In this document: positions 17,664 to 24,953 of the stretch, in pieces | How the letters are laid out: every line of letters starts with the position of its first letter | Numbering within the stretch: the first letter of the stretch is position 1 | NCBI GenBank assembly: GCA_030448225.1 | Contig: JAUJNJ010000009.1 | Location: forward strand, 1 to 50,224 | Reading direction: 5' to 3' | DNA from: Phycisphaerae bacterium | GTDB lineage: Bacteria; Planctomycetota; Phycisphaerae; Tepidisphaerales; Tepidisphaeraceae | Length of the DNA stretch: 50,224 nucleotides | Position numbers and translations under genes: made by a program | The notes under the pieces: model-generated | Database searches by the model: none | Told to the model about the DNA's origin: nothing | Seen by the model: only the letters and a program-made list of their open reading frames with translations

Positions 17664-18176
17664 TCATCCGCGAAGCTCGTGGTCAATCTTCTCATTTAGA
17701 TCTGTGAAGACGCTCTGAGATTGCCCCGAGTATGTCCATAGCTGTGGCTCATCATCGTCAGCCCTCCAGACAAGATAGGTGATGCTATCCGACGGGTCTT
17801 CTCCGATGGCAAATACCGACAGTTGATCATCGCGATAACGCTTTGGGGCCGAGCCTTCCCAATCTCCGCGTAGCGCCTTGTGGTAGCGTCGGACCGAGGT
17901 CATTCTTACAGCCTTCTTGATCGAATCCCCTCCGAGCCAAGTTTCGGTTCCGAGAGAAATGTCCGACGCGAACTCGAAGCGATCCCGCAACTGCGGTGAC
18001 GCTGGTCTTCGTCGCTTCGTATCGAAAGTGGCGATGTCGCTGATACGAGTGGGGGGCTCAATTCCGAACTTGATGCCTAGGAGCGAAAGCTCCATGCCGA
18101 GTTCAGCGGCCAGGTCGCGCCCCATTTTCGGGAAATGTGCATTTAGTGCGATCAATCGTGCTTTAGTTGTTGCCAT
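17664..18176 (-). CDS. hypothetical protein of low GC, possibly SUKH-like
   Basis: A 170-residue soluble protein with no signal peptide. Counting 17641-17760 gives 64 G+C in 120 bases (53%), far below the neighbouring genes, which suggests recent transfer. The C-terminal half (SVFAIGEDPSDSITYLVWRADD, then PQLWTYSG) recalls the strand pattern of SMI1/KNR4 (SUKH) proteins, which include immunity proteins, but this is weak. No toxin or mobile element is adjacent. The start at 18176 has only a poor ribosome binding site. Confidence 0.55.
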   Translation of the reverse strand: MATTKARLIALNAHFPKMGRDLAAELGMELSLLGIKFGIEPPTRISDIATFDTKRRRPASPQLRDRFEFASDISLGTETWLGGDSIKKAVRMTSVRRYHKALRGDWEGSAPKRYRDDQLSVFAIGEDPSDSITYLVWRADDDEPQLWTYSGQSQSVFTDLNEKIDHELRG

Positions 18177-18512
18177 GGTTCGCCGGTCAGTTTCTCGTCA
18201 ACTCTACCTTGTGGTAATCAGCACCCACCGACATATAGCTTGCAGTGCCCCACCAAAGCAGTGCGTTTACGCCGGGGTCTAGTGCCATCGCCCTGCCACC
18301 CGCAATTCTGCCTCCGGCTGCCGCGTCGAGCAGATGCCCCGCCCGTCCCGCGGCGTCCGCACCCGAAGGGCGAACGCCGTCCGCGGGTAGGTCCGGCTGA
18401 CCCGCCGCCGGACCAGCGGGGCGTGCGGGTCATGCTCGTCGCGGCTGCGGACGAACGGCCGCCGTTTCGCGGCGTCGCGCCGGCTCCGTAGGGCGCCGCT
18501 CGAAGGCGGCGC
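18177..18512. other. intergenic region, nothing recognised
   Basis: The left part (to about 18270) shares the lower GC of the preceding gene; the right part returns to high GC. No gene, strong hairpin or repeat copy was found. Confidence 0.4.
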
Positions 18513-18716
18513 CTACGCCTTCGGCTTGTAGATGGCGGCGTCGATGATCGACCAGAGGTGGACGGCCCAGCCCAAGAGGATGATCCAGAGGACGGCGGCC
18601 AGCACGAAGTGGACGAGGGCCGCCAGCACCCGGCCCTGGACGAGTTGCCCGAGCCCGGGGATGAAGAAGCTGCACACCGCCGCGATCACGTTGCCCGTCG
18701 AACCTTGTCCGGCCAC
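18513..18716 (-). CDS. small TM2-like membrane protein
   Basis: A 67-residue protein. GTG at 18716 is chosen because AGGAG lies 7 bases upstream. Two hydrophobic helices (about residues 8-24 and 30-55) surround the FIPGLGQLVQGR turn. This is the hallmark of TM2-type and related small membrane proteins, where the PGLGQ motif sits at the end of the first helix. The function of these proteins is not known. It lies just downstream of the aldolase gene. Confidence 0.65.
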   Translation of the reverse strand: MAGQGSTGNVIAAVCSFFIPGLGQLVQGRVLAALVHFVLAAVLWIILLGWAVHLWSIIDAAIYKPKA

Positions 18717-18753
18717 TTCGCTGCTCCTTTCGCGCGCCCGATGCCGGCGCACG

Positions 18754-19968
18754 TCATCTACTGCGGCTGTGACGCCCGCGGGTTACGGGGCCTTCCCCAC
18801 TCGCGCGTGCGTGTGCCCGAGGCGGCGCGCTGCGACGGGGCGGGGGGTGCGCCGCTCCCCCGCCGGTCCCGCCCACGCAGGCGGCCGCGGCGCGCGGTGC
18901 GCCGCGGCCGCCTGCCATGTCGTTCCGTCTGATCGAAGTTCGCGCCGCCGCGCGGCCCTTGTTGTAGTGGGCGGGCATCGGGCGGCCGAGCTTTTCCCAG
19001 TGCTTGTTGATCACGTCGGCCTTGCCGGCGCTGTTGAGCACGTGGAGCTTGCGCTGGACCATCTTCGTGATGGCGTCGCGGGCGGGGCCGAGGTAATTGC
19101 GGGGGTCGAACTCGGCGGCCTTGGTGGCGAAGACCTCGCGGATCTTGGCGGTCATGGCCAGGCGCAGGTCGGTGTCGATGTTCACCTTGCACACGCCGTA
19201 CTTCTGGACCGCCATGGCGATCTGGTCCTCGGGCACGCCCTTGGCGTTGGGCATCGCGCCGCCGTACTTGTTGACGAGGTCGATGAACTCCTGCGGCACC
19301 GAACTGCTGCCGTGCATCACCAGCGGCAGGCCGGGGCAGGTCTTCATGATCTGCTCGATGCGGTCGAACGCGAGCTTCGCCTCGTGCTTGAACTTGAACG
19401 CGCCGTGGCTCGTGCCGATCGCGACGGCGAGCGAGTCGCACTTCGTGCGGTCGTAAAACTCGCGGGCCTGCGTGGGCTCGGTCAGGAACTTCTGGATGTT
19501 CTTCTCGTACTCCTCGGCGTCGAGGCCCACCACGTCTTCCTCGATGCCCCCGAGCATGCCGAGTTCGGCCTCGACGACCACGCCCGCGGCGTGGGCGACC
19601 TTCACGGCGTCGGCCGTCAGCTTCACGTTGTGCTCGAACTCGTGGTGGCTGCCGTCGATCATCACCGAGGTGTAGCCGTCGTTGATGCAGGTCTGGATCA
19701 GCTCGATCGTGTCGCCGTGGTCGCAGTGGACGGCGATCGGGATCGTCGGGTTCTCGGCGATGCCGGCGTCGATGATCGCCTTGAGGTAGCGGATGTTGGC
19801 GTACTTCCGGGCGCCCTTGCTGATCTGCAGGATGCACGGCGAGCTCTCCTTCACGCAGGCGTCGATGATCGACTGCGCGAGCTCCATGTTGTTGACGTTA
19901 AACGCGCCGACCGCGAACCCGCCGTCGTAGGCGAGGTCGAACATCGGCTTGGTGGTCATCAGCGGCAT
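18754..19968 (-). CDS. fba: class II fructose-bisphosphate aldolase (3' end unreliable)
   Basis: A zinc aldolase of glycolysis and gluconeogenesis that interconverts fructose 1,6-bisphosphate with two triose phosphates. The core of about 339 residues is intact: FNVNNME near the start, the zinc-binding HCDHG (H81, D83, H84; usually HLDHG), VEAELGMLGG, and GTSHGAFK. The phosphate-binding MHGSSSVP and NIDTDLR are also present. After HYNKGR, where the family ends, the frame continues for 65 Ala/Arg/Gly/Pro-rich residues straight through a strong terminator-like hairpin (18877-18915). The true stop is therefore probably near 18950 and lost through an indel. The ATG at 19968 has AGGA upstream. Confidence 0.9.
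   Translation of the reverse strand: MPLMTTKPMFDLAYDGGFAVGAFNVNNMELAQSIIDACVKESSPCILQISKGARKYANIRYLKAIIDAGIAENPTIPIAVHCDHGDTIELIQTCINDGYTSVMIDGSHHEFEHNVKLTADAVKVAHAAGVVVEAELGMLGGIEEDVVGLDAEEYEKNIQKFLTEPTQAREFYDRTKCDSLAVAIGTSHGAFKFKHEAKLAFDRIEQIMKTCPGLPLVMHGSSSVPQEFIDLVNKYGGAMPNAKGVPEDQIAMAVQKYGVCKVNIDTDLRLAMTAKIREVFATKAAEFDPRNYLGPARDAITKMVQRKLHVLNSAGKADVINKHWEKLGRPMPAHYNKGRAAARTSIRRNDMAGGRGAPRAAAACVGGTGGGAAHPPPRRSAPPRAHARASGEGPVTRGRHSRSR
18877..18915 (-). terminator. 17-bp perfect hairpin after the aldolase core
   Basis: A perfect 17-bp inverted repeat (18877-18893 with 18899-18915) with a 5-base loop, just past the expected end of the aldolase. It has no T-run. Its location inside the apparent aldolase tail argues that the tail is not translated. 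Confidence 0.55.
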
Positions 19969-20109
19969 GGCGTGCCGTCCTTTCGGGAGTATCGGTAAGC
20001 GACCGGGCGTGCCGCCCTTGCGCGGCGGCCGGGCAAACAGTGTAGGGAAGAGGCGGGCGTTTTCAATGTCGGGGCGGACTCAGCCTTATGGAGACGAGGA
20101 GAAGATTTA

Positions 20110-20259
20110 CCACGGAGACACGGAGACACGGAGGGAAGACGGAGTCGAAGATGAAGATGGGAATGGAAGTGGAGGAAGATCAAATCGCGTGGTGCCCGAA
20201 ACCCCGCATCTACCATCCTCGTCTTCTCCTCCTACCTCCGTGTCTCCGTGTCTCCGTGG
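20110..20259. repeat. long palindromic element of CACGGAGA units
   Basis: Arms 20110-20134 and 20235-20259 are perfect 25-bp inverted copies. Each arm is itself three tandem copies of a CACGGAGA-like unit. Less perfect pairing continues outward (GATTTACC opposite GGTGAGATTTG). The spacer of 100 bases encodes nothing recognisable. The element fills the gap between otsAB and the aldolase. Confidence 0.8.
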
Positions 20260-20286
20260 TGAGATTTGTTTTTAGAGCCGTTCCGC

Positions 20287-22467
20287 TCACACCCCCGTCA
20301 CCGTCAGCTCGAGGAACCGCCGAAATGCGGCGGGGTTGGGCAGGCGATAGCGGGCCTGGGTGTGGCCGTCGCCGACCTTGATCGACAGGAGGTTGCTCAC
20401 GTTGAGGCGGAACATGCTCTCATCGGTCGTGTCGTCGCCGGCGGCGAGGACGAGGTCGCGGGCGGCCTCGTCGATGATCCGCATGACGGCGGCGCCCTTG
20501 TTGATCTCGGCGGCGGTGACCTCGACGATCTTCTTGCCCTGCCGCACGGTCACCGGCTGGTTCGCCAGCGCCGCGCCGAGCTCCGACGCGAGCTGCTTGG
20601 CCTTCCACTCGCCGAACTCCGGGTCGGCCTTGCGGTAGTGCCACACGAGGCTCGTGCGCTTGTCCTCGACGAAGCTGCCGGGCGTCTGCGCGCCGTGCTG
20701 CTTGAGGATCTTCATCACCTCGTCCTTCCACGCGTAGCTGACGTTGCGCGACAGCTCCTCCCACTCGTTGAACCGCGGGCGGCGGAAGCTCGCGCCGTGC
20801 TCGGCGATCAGCCCGAACTCCGGGAACGGCGCCATGTACGACTCGAGGTCGGCCGGCGTGCGGCCGCTGATGATGATCACCTCGACGTTGTTGCGGTTGC
20901 GCAGCCGCTCGAGCAGCCCGACGACCGCGCTGTTCGGGCGGGCGGCGGCGGGCGTGGACTCGATCTCCCGGAGCGTGCCGTCGTAGTCCAGGAACAGCGC
21001 GACCTTCTGCCGCCGCGACAGCGCGTCGCGCAGGATCAGCCGCGCCTCGTCGGCCGTGTGCTCCACCTCATCCGCGTCGCGGCGGGCGGCGAGGTCGTCG
21101 ATGAACCCGCGGGCCCAGGCGGCGGCGTCGACCTCCATCACGCGCTGCCGCATCCCGTGCATCCGCGTCGCCCGCTCGTCCGGCGGCATCGCCAGCGCCT
21201 CGCGCAGGCACCCGGCGACCGCCTGCGCGTCGTACGGGTTGACGATCAGCGAGTGGTACAGCTCCTCGGCCGCCCCGGCGAACTCGCTCAGCACGAGCAC
21301 GCCCGGCTCGTCGCGCTGGCACGCGACGTACTCCTTGGCCACGAGGTTCATCCCGTCGATCAGCGGCGTGACGAGCGCGACCTCGGCGATCGCGTAGAGC
21401 GCGGTCAGCTCGGTCGGGCTGACGCTGCCGTGGATGAAGTGGATCGGGCTGTTCCGCAGCGTCGTGTACTTGCCGTTCAGCCGCCCGACGCGGGCCTCGA
21501 CGTCCTCGCGCAGCTCCTGGTACTGCTCGACGCCCTCGCGCGACGGCACGCTGACGAAGATGAACTTGATGTGGTCCCGCGTCGCCTCGTCCGTCGACCC
21601 GAGGAACAAATCGATCGCGTCGAGCCGCTGCGTCAGGCCCTTCGTGTAGTCCATCCGCTCGACCGACAGCACGATCCGCTTGTCGCCGAACGTGTCGCGG
21701 AACTTGGCGACCTGCTCCCGGACGGCGACGGTGCCGAGGTCGTGCTCGAACCGGGGCGCGTTGATGCCGATCGGGTAGACGCCCAGCGCGCTCGTGCGGC
21801 CGTGGTGCGGGATGGCGGTGATGTCCGACTCGATCCCCAGCAGCCGCAGCACCGAGCTGCGGAAGTGGCGCAAATAGCCGAACGTGTGGAAGCCCACGAG
21901 GTCGGCGCCGAGCAGCCCGGCCATCAGCTCCTCGCGGCGCGGGTGGCAGCGGAACACCTCGTACGACGGGAACGGCGTGTGGAGGAAGAACCCCACCCGC
22001 AGCGACGGCCGCGCCTCCTTCAGCATCTGCGGCAGGAGCATCAACTGGTAATCGTGCACCCACACGAGGTCGCCCGGGCCGGCGAGCGACAGGATCTGGT
22101 CGGCGAAGCGCTGGTTCACGGCGCGGTAATGGTCCCACCACCCCGGCTCGTAGCGGAAGCGGCTGGGGAAGTAGTGCAGCAGCGGCCAGAGGCTGGAGTT
22201 GGCGAACCCCTCGTAGTGGGCCGTCGCCTCCTCGTCGGAAAGGAAGACCGGCGTGCAGCCGAAGTCGCGCTCGAGCGTCTCGGCGACCTCGCGGCGGCGG
22301 TCGGGGTCGTCGATCGCGCCGCCGGGCCAGCCGAGCCACTTCACCGCGTACCGGCTGCGGCCGAGCCCCTCCAGCGCGGCGACGAGCCCGCCGGACGACT
22401 TGGTGATGCCGTCGTCGCTCACGGTGACGGGCAGGCGGTTGGAGACGTTGATCAGCTTCTGCGGCAT
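20287..22467 (-). CDS. otsAB: bifunctional trehalose-6-phosphate synthase / phosphatase
   Basis: Makes trehalose, an osmotic and desiccation protectant. The 726-residue protein is a natural fusion. A GT20 synthase (about 1-465) contains the loop SNRLPVTV, GWWDHYRAVN, WVHDYQLMLLPQ and HTPFPS, then the donor-binding SVERMDYTKG and DGMNLVAKEYVACQ. A HAD phosphatase (about 486-726) has the nucleophile motif LDYDGTL (D494, D496), the IISGR motif and the C-terminal GDDTTDE. Both active sites are complete. The start is placed at ATG 22467, which matches the family N-terminus; a longer form upstream is unlikely. Having both steps in one chain suggests channelling of trehalose 6-phosphate. Confidence 0.94.
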   Translation of the reverse strand: MPQKLINVSNRLPVTVSDDGITKSSGGLVAALEGLGRSRYAVKWLGWPGGAIDDPDRRREVAETLERDFGCTPVFLSDEEATAHYEGFANSSLWPLLHYFPSRFRYEPGWWDHYRAVNQRFADQILSLAGPGDLVWVHDYQLMLLPQMLKEARPSLRVGFFLHTPFPSYEVFRCHPRREELMAGLLGADLVGFHTFGYLRHFRSSVLRLLGIESDITAIPHHGRTSALGVYPIGINAPRFEHDLGTVAVREQVAKFRDTFGDKRIVLSVERMDYTKGLTQRLDAIDLFLGSTDEATRDHIKFIFVSVPSREGVEQYQELREDVEARVGRLNGKYTTLRNSPIHFIHGSVSPTELTALYAIAEVALVTPLIDGMNLVAKEYVACQRDEPGVLVLSEFAGAAEELYHSLIVNPYDAQAVAGCLREALAMPPDERATRMHGMRQRVMEVDAAAWARGFIDDLAARRDADEVEHTADEARLILRDALSRRQKVALFLDYDGTLREIESTPAAARPNSAVVGLLERLRNRNNVEVIIISGRTPADLESYMAPFPEFGLIAEHGASFRRPRFNEWEELSRNVSYAWKDEVMKILKQHGAQTPGSFVEDKRTSLVWHYRKADPEFGEWKAKQLASELGAALANQPVTVRQGKKIVEVTAAEINKGAAVMRIIDEAARDLVLAAGDDTTDESMFRLNVSNLLSIKVGDGHTQARYRLPNPAAFRRFLELTVTGV

Positions 22468-22657
22468 CGTGGTCGGTTCCGGTTGTGTCACAAAGGTAGT
22501 AGAGCCCGCCCTTTCGGCCAAGGTCTAATACGATCGAGAGAATCAACCGGCATGCCGCGCCGCACCGCCGCCGCACGCCGGCACGGTCGCGGCGGGCGCT
22601 CGCGCGCGGGATTCCGGCGCTGGAAGCGATCGGCCGCCCGCGCATATGCTAGGCCGC

Positions 22658-23268
22658 ATGACCCGAGAGGCCGACCTGCCCCTGAGATACCAGACGGCCC
22701 CCGCCTGGGCCGCCGCGGTGCTCGACGAGCCGCTGGCGAACGCTGAACGACCGCACCTGGAGAAGAAGGCGGCGAGCAACGCGCTGGAGTTGCTCAACCG
22801 CTGGCCCGAGCCCAACCCGCCGGAGAACTGGGTGGCGGCGATGACCGCCGTCGCGCGCGACGAGGTGGAGCACTTGTCGGTCGTGTCGCGCTGCTCGCGC
22901 GGCGCGGCGGGCGCTGACGCGCCAGCACGGCAACCCGTACGCCGCCGATTTGCACAAGCTCGTCCGCCGCGCGGCGGCAAGCGGTGAACTGATCGACCGG
23001 CTGATGATCTCCGCCCTCATCGAGGCGCGCTCGTGCGAGCGGTTCAAACTGCTGGCCGAGGTGTGCGACGACAAGGAACTGGCCAAGCTCTACCGCGGCC
23101 TGTGGGCGAGCGAGCACGGCCACTACCGCACGTTCATCCAACTCGCCGAGAACATCGAGCCGGCCGACGTGGTGGCGAAGCGGCACGGAACGAGATGCTC
23201 GACCAGGAGTCCCGCATCATCCAACACCAACCCCCGGCCCACGCATGCACAGCGGCATCGGCGCGTGA
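22658..23268 (+). CDS. miaE: MiaE-like tRNA hydroxylase (frameshifted)
   Basis: A di-iron, ferritin-like enzyme of the MiaE family, which hydroxylates the isopentenyl group of ms2i6A37 in tRNA. Three frames carry consecutive parts: RYQTAPAWAAAVLDEP to DEVEHLSVVSR (22658 onward), then TRQHGNPYAADLHKLVR to HYRTFIQLAE, then NEMLDQESRII, with a final MHSGIGA and stop at 23266-23268. The iron ligands are visible: the Glu of HLEKKAASNALEL, the ExxH of DEVEHL, the EARS helix and the ExxH-like SEHGHY. At least three single-base shifts (near 22900, 23185 and 23240) break it. Confidence 0.75.
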
Positions 23269-23338
23269 GCGGGCCGAGGCGAATCCTTTCGAGCAGCGCA
23301 CGGCAAGGCCTTGGCTTTTCCGAGTAAACGACCCCCAC

Positions 23339-23411
23339 GCCGGCTCAGAGCGTGAGCGCCGGGCCGGATGATTCGCGAGATCCCGGCCCGGCGAGTACGC
23401 TCTGGGCCGGC
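23339..23411. repeat. 29-bp stem palindrome
   Basis: Arms 23339-23367 and 23383-23411 pair in 25 of 29 positions around a 15-base loop. It lies 70 bases past the miaE-like stop, so it could terminate that transcript, but no T-run follows. Its CCGGGCCGG core differs from the other palindromes here. Confidence 0.65.
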
Positions 23412-23519
23412 GTGAGAACGCGATGAGCGTGCGACACGCAATTGCGGGGAAGCGTGGGTTGTTGCAGTGAACTTCCGAGTTTCGATGAACCTTATCGACG
23501 TCTCGACGACTTCACCGTC

Positions 23520-24035
23520 ATGACCGCCGCCACGATCGCGACAACGGAGGGTCGGGCCGCGGCGCGCCGGGTTCATCTCGAGCCTGATCGCCGTCGCCGG
23601 TGTCGCCGCCGTCGGCTGCACGCCGATCCCGCAGGGCGTCGCCCGCGGGCGACGGTGGATGGTCCGGTGGACGGGCGCGCTGCACTGCACGGCTCGAAGC
23701 GGACGCCGCGGTGGCGAACGTGCGGGTGAACCCCCATCACGCGCAAGACGGCTCCCGCCGCGGCCGCGCGCCGCCGGACGACTACCGCTTCGACGTGCCG
23801 GCGTACGCCGAGGCGTGGGGCGCCTCTCCGCGGCCGCCGGCCCGCGGCCGCGCGACGCACGTCACCGGCGCGCGTGAGTTGGCCGCACGTCGGGATGCCG
23901 AGCTACCGGCAAAAGGCGGAGATGGAGGACCTCGTCCGTCGCCTCGTCGGCCGCGCCCTGCTGACGCCGACCGGCCCGGCCGCATCACCCGCGGCCGCCC
24001 CCGTCGGCCCGAGTTACTGGTCTGGAGGACGTTAG
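23520..24035 (+). CDS. lipoprotein of unknown function (frameshifted)
   Basis: Several frames together read as one exported lipoprotein: an ATG at 23520 (MTAATIATTEGRAAA), and a lipobox in a second frame (LIAVAGVAAVGCTPIPQG). These are followed by a middle part (DDYRFDVPAYAEAWG) in a third frame. A C-terminal part (WPHVGMPSYRQKAEMEDLV, LVGRALLTPTGPAA, PSYWSGGR) ends at the stop at 24033-24035. At least three shifts separate them. I recognise no family. The lipobox predicts attachment to the membrane after cleavage before the Cys. Confidence 0.45.
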
Positions 24036-24109
24036 AGAATCGCGCGGAAGGTCAGGCGCGGGGACGAACGCAACGATCGAGCAGCGACAGAGCCACTCTC
24101 GCGCGCGCC

Positions 24110-24136
24110 GGCGTGGCCACCTCAGGTGGCCACGCC
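24110..24136. repeat. 27-bp perfect palindrome
   Basis: A 13-bp perfect inverted repeat around a single C (GGCGTGGCCACCT and its complement). It lies between the broken lipoprotein gene (plus) and dgkA (minus), which converge, so it may act as a terminator for both. Confidence 0.6.
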
Positions 24137-24180
24137 ACCAATCACTTTCCGCGAATCCCGGTTTCCTCCGCGTTTTCGTG

Positions 24181-24290
24181 CGTGCCTGCGCGTCTGCGTG
24201 CGTCCGTGCGTCCGTGCGTCCGTGCGTCCGTGCGTCCGTGCGTCCGTGCCTCCGTGCCTCCGTGCCTCCGTGCCTCGATGCCTCCGTTGG
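24181..24290. repeat. 8-bp tandem repeat array
   Basis: About a dozen copies of an 8-base unit, first TGCGTCCG and then drifting to TGCCTCCG, in the gap downstream of dgkA. The units resemble one arm of the CACGGAGA palindromes read on the other strand, so this may be an expanded half-element. Copy number is likely to vary between strains. Confidence 0.75.
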
Positions 24291-24310
24291 TGAAACCACC
24301 TGCGCCGAGT

Positions 24311-24712
24311 TCACAGTCCCAGCTTCGCCCACAGCGGCGGGCCGAGGATGAGCAGCCCGACCGCCACCGAGGCAATTGCCGCGATCAGCACCATCCCCGC
24401 GCCGAGGTCCTTCGCGACCTTCGCCAGCGGGTGGATCTGCGGCGACGCCAGGTCGATCGCGGCCTCGATCGCAGTGTTGAAACCCTCGAGGATCAGCACG
24501 AGCGCGATCGTGAACGCCAGCACCGCCCACTCCACCCGGCCGATCCCCAGCCACGCCGCTACGGCGCACGCGATCGCGCCGACGAGCAGGTGGATGCGCG
24601 CGTTGCGCTGCGTGCGGAACAGGTAGCCCAGCCCGGCGAACGCGTACCGAAACGACCGGACGATCTTCACCGACGTGACCCGCGTTCGGCGCCGGAGCCG
24701 GATGGATGTCAT
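24311..24712 (-). CDS. dgkA: diacylglycerol / undecaprenol kinase, DgkA family
   Basis: A small integral membrane lipid kinase; in many bacteria the Gram-positive-type members recycle undecaprenol. About 133 residues from the ATG at 24712. After a basic start (SIRLRRRTR) come SFRYAFAGLGYLFRTQRNARIH, a helix pair (AIACAVAAWLGIG, WAVLAFTIALVLILEG) and the catalytic FNTAIEAAIDL motif. HPLAKVAKDLGAGMVLIAA closes it with the last helix. All family motifs are present. An upstream extension is Pro/Ser-rich and was not accepted. No clear ribosome binding site decides between two nearby ATGs. Confidence 0.88.
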   Translation of the reverse strand: MTSIRLRRRTRVTSVKIVRSFRYAFAGLGYLFRTQRNARIHLLVGAIACAVAAWLGIGRVEWAVLAFTIALVLILEGFNTAIEAAIDLASPQIHPLAKVAKDLGAGMVLIAAIASVAVGLLILGPPLWAKLGL

Positions 24713-24848
24713 GCGGCAGATCATGGGGGGAAGCGCGCGGAGTGACAAGGCGGGCGGGAGGGAGGAGGTGGTCGGGCGATGGAGTGGTGGTGTGGTGGAG
24801 AAAGGATCGCGCCCGGCGGGGAACTGGCGCAGAAACACAGATGTTCAG

Positions 24849-24922
24849 CCGCGGAGACGCGGAGGGCGCGGAGGTGGATCAACGTCGCTTTTGCCTTCTC
24901 CGCGCTCTCCGCGCCTCCGCGG
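24849..24922. repeat. palindromic element of CGCGGAGA units
   Basis: Arms 24849-24874 and 24897-24922 pair in 23 of 26 positions. The arms repeat GCGGAGxCGCGGAGG, a GC-shifted version of the CACGGAGA unit in the 20110-20259 element. It lies between the helicase stop and dgkA. Confidence 0.7.
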
Positions 24923-24953
24923 TGCATCCGTTCGCTCGGATGCGAAGCAGTGA

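Noticed and set aside
20266..22746. An 826-residue open frame antisense to otsAB
   Set aside because: It mirrors the codon pattern of the real gene in GC-rich DNA, has no family motifs and is full of Arg/Val/Asp repeats.
24181..24290. Possible CRISPR array
   Set aside because: The unit is 8 bases with no spacers and there are no cas genes; it is a simple tandem repeat.
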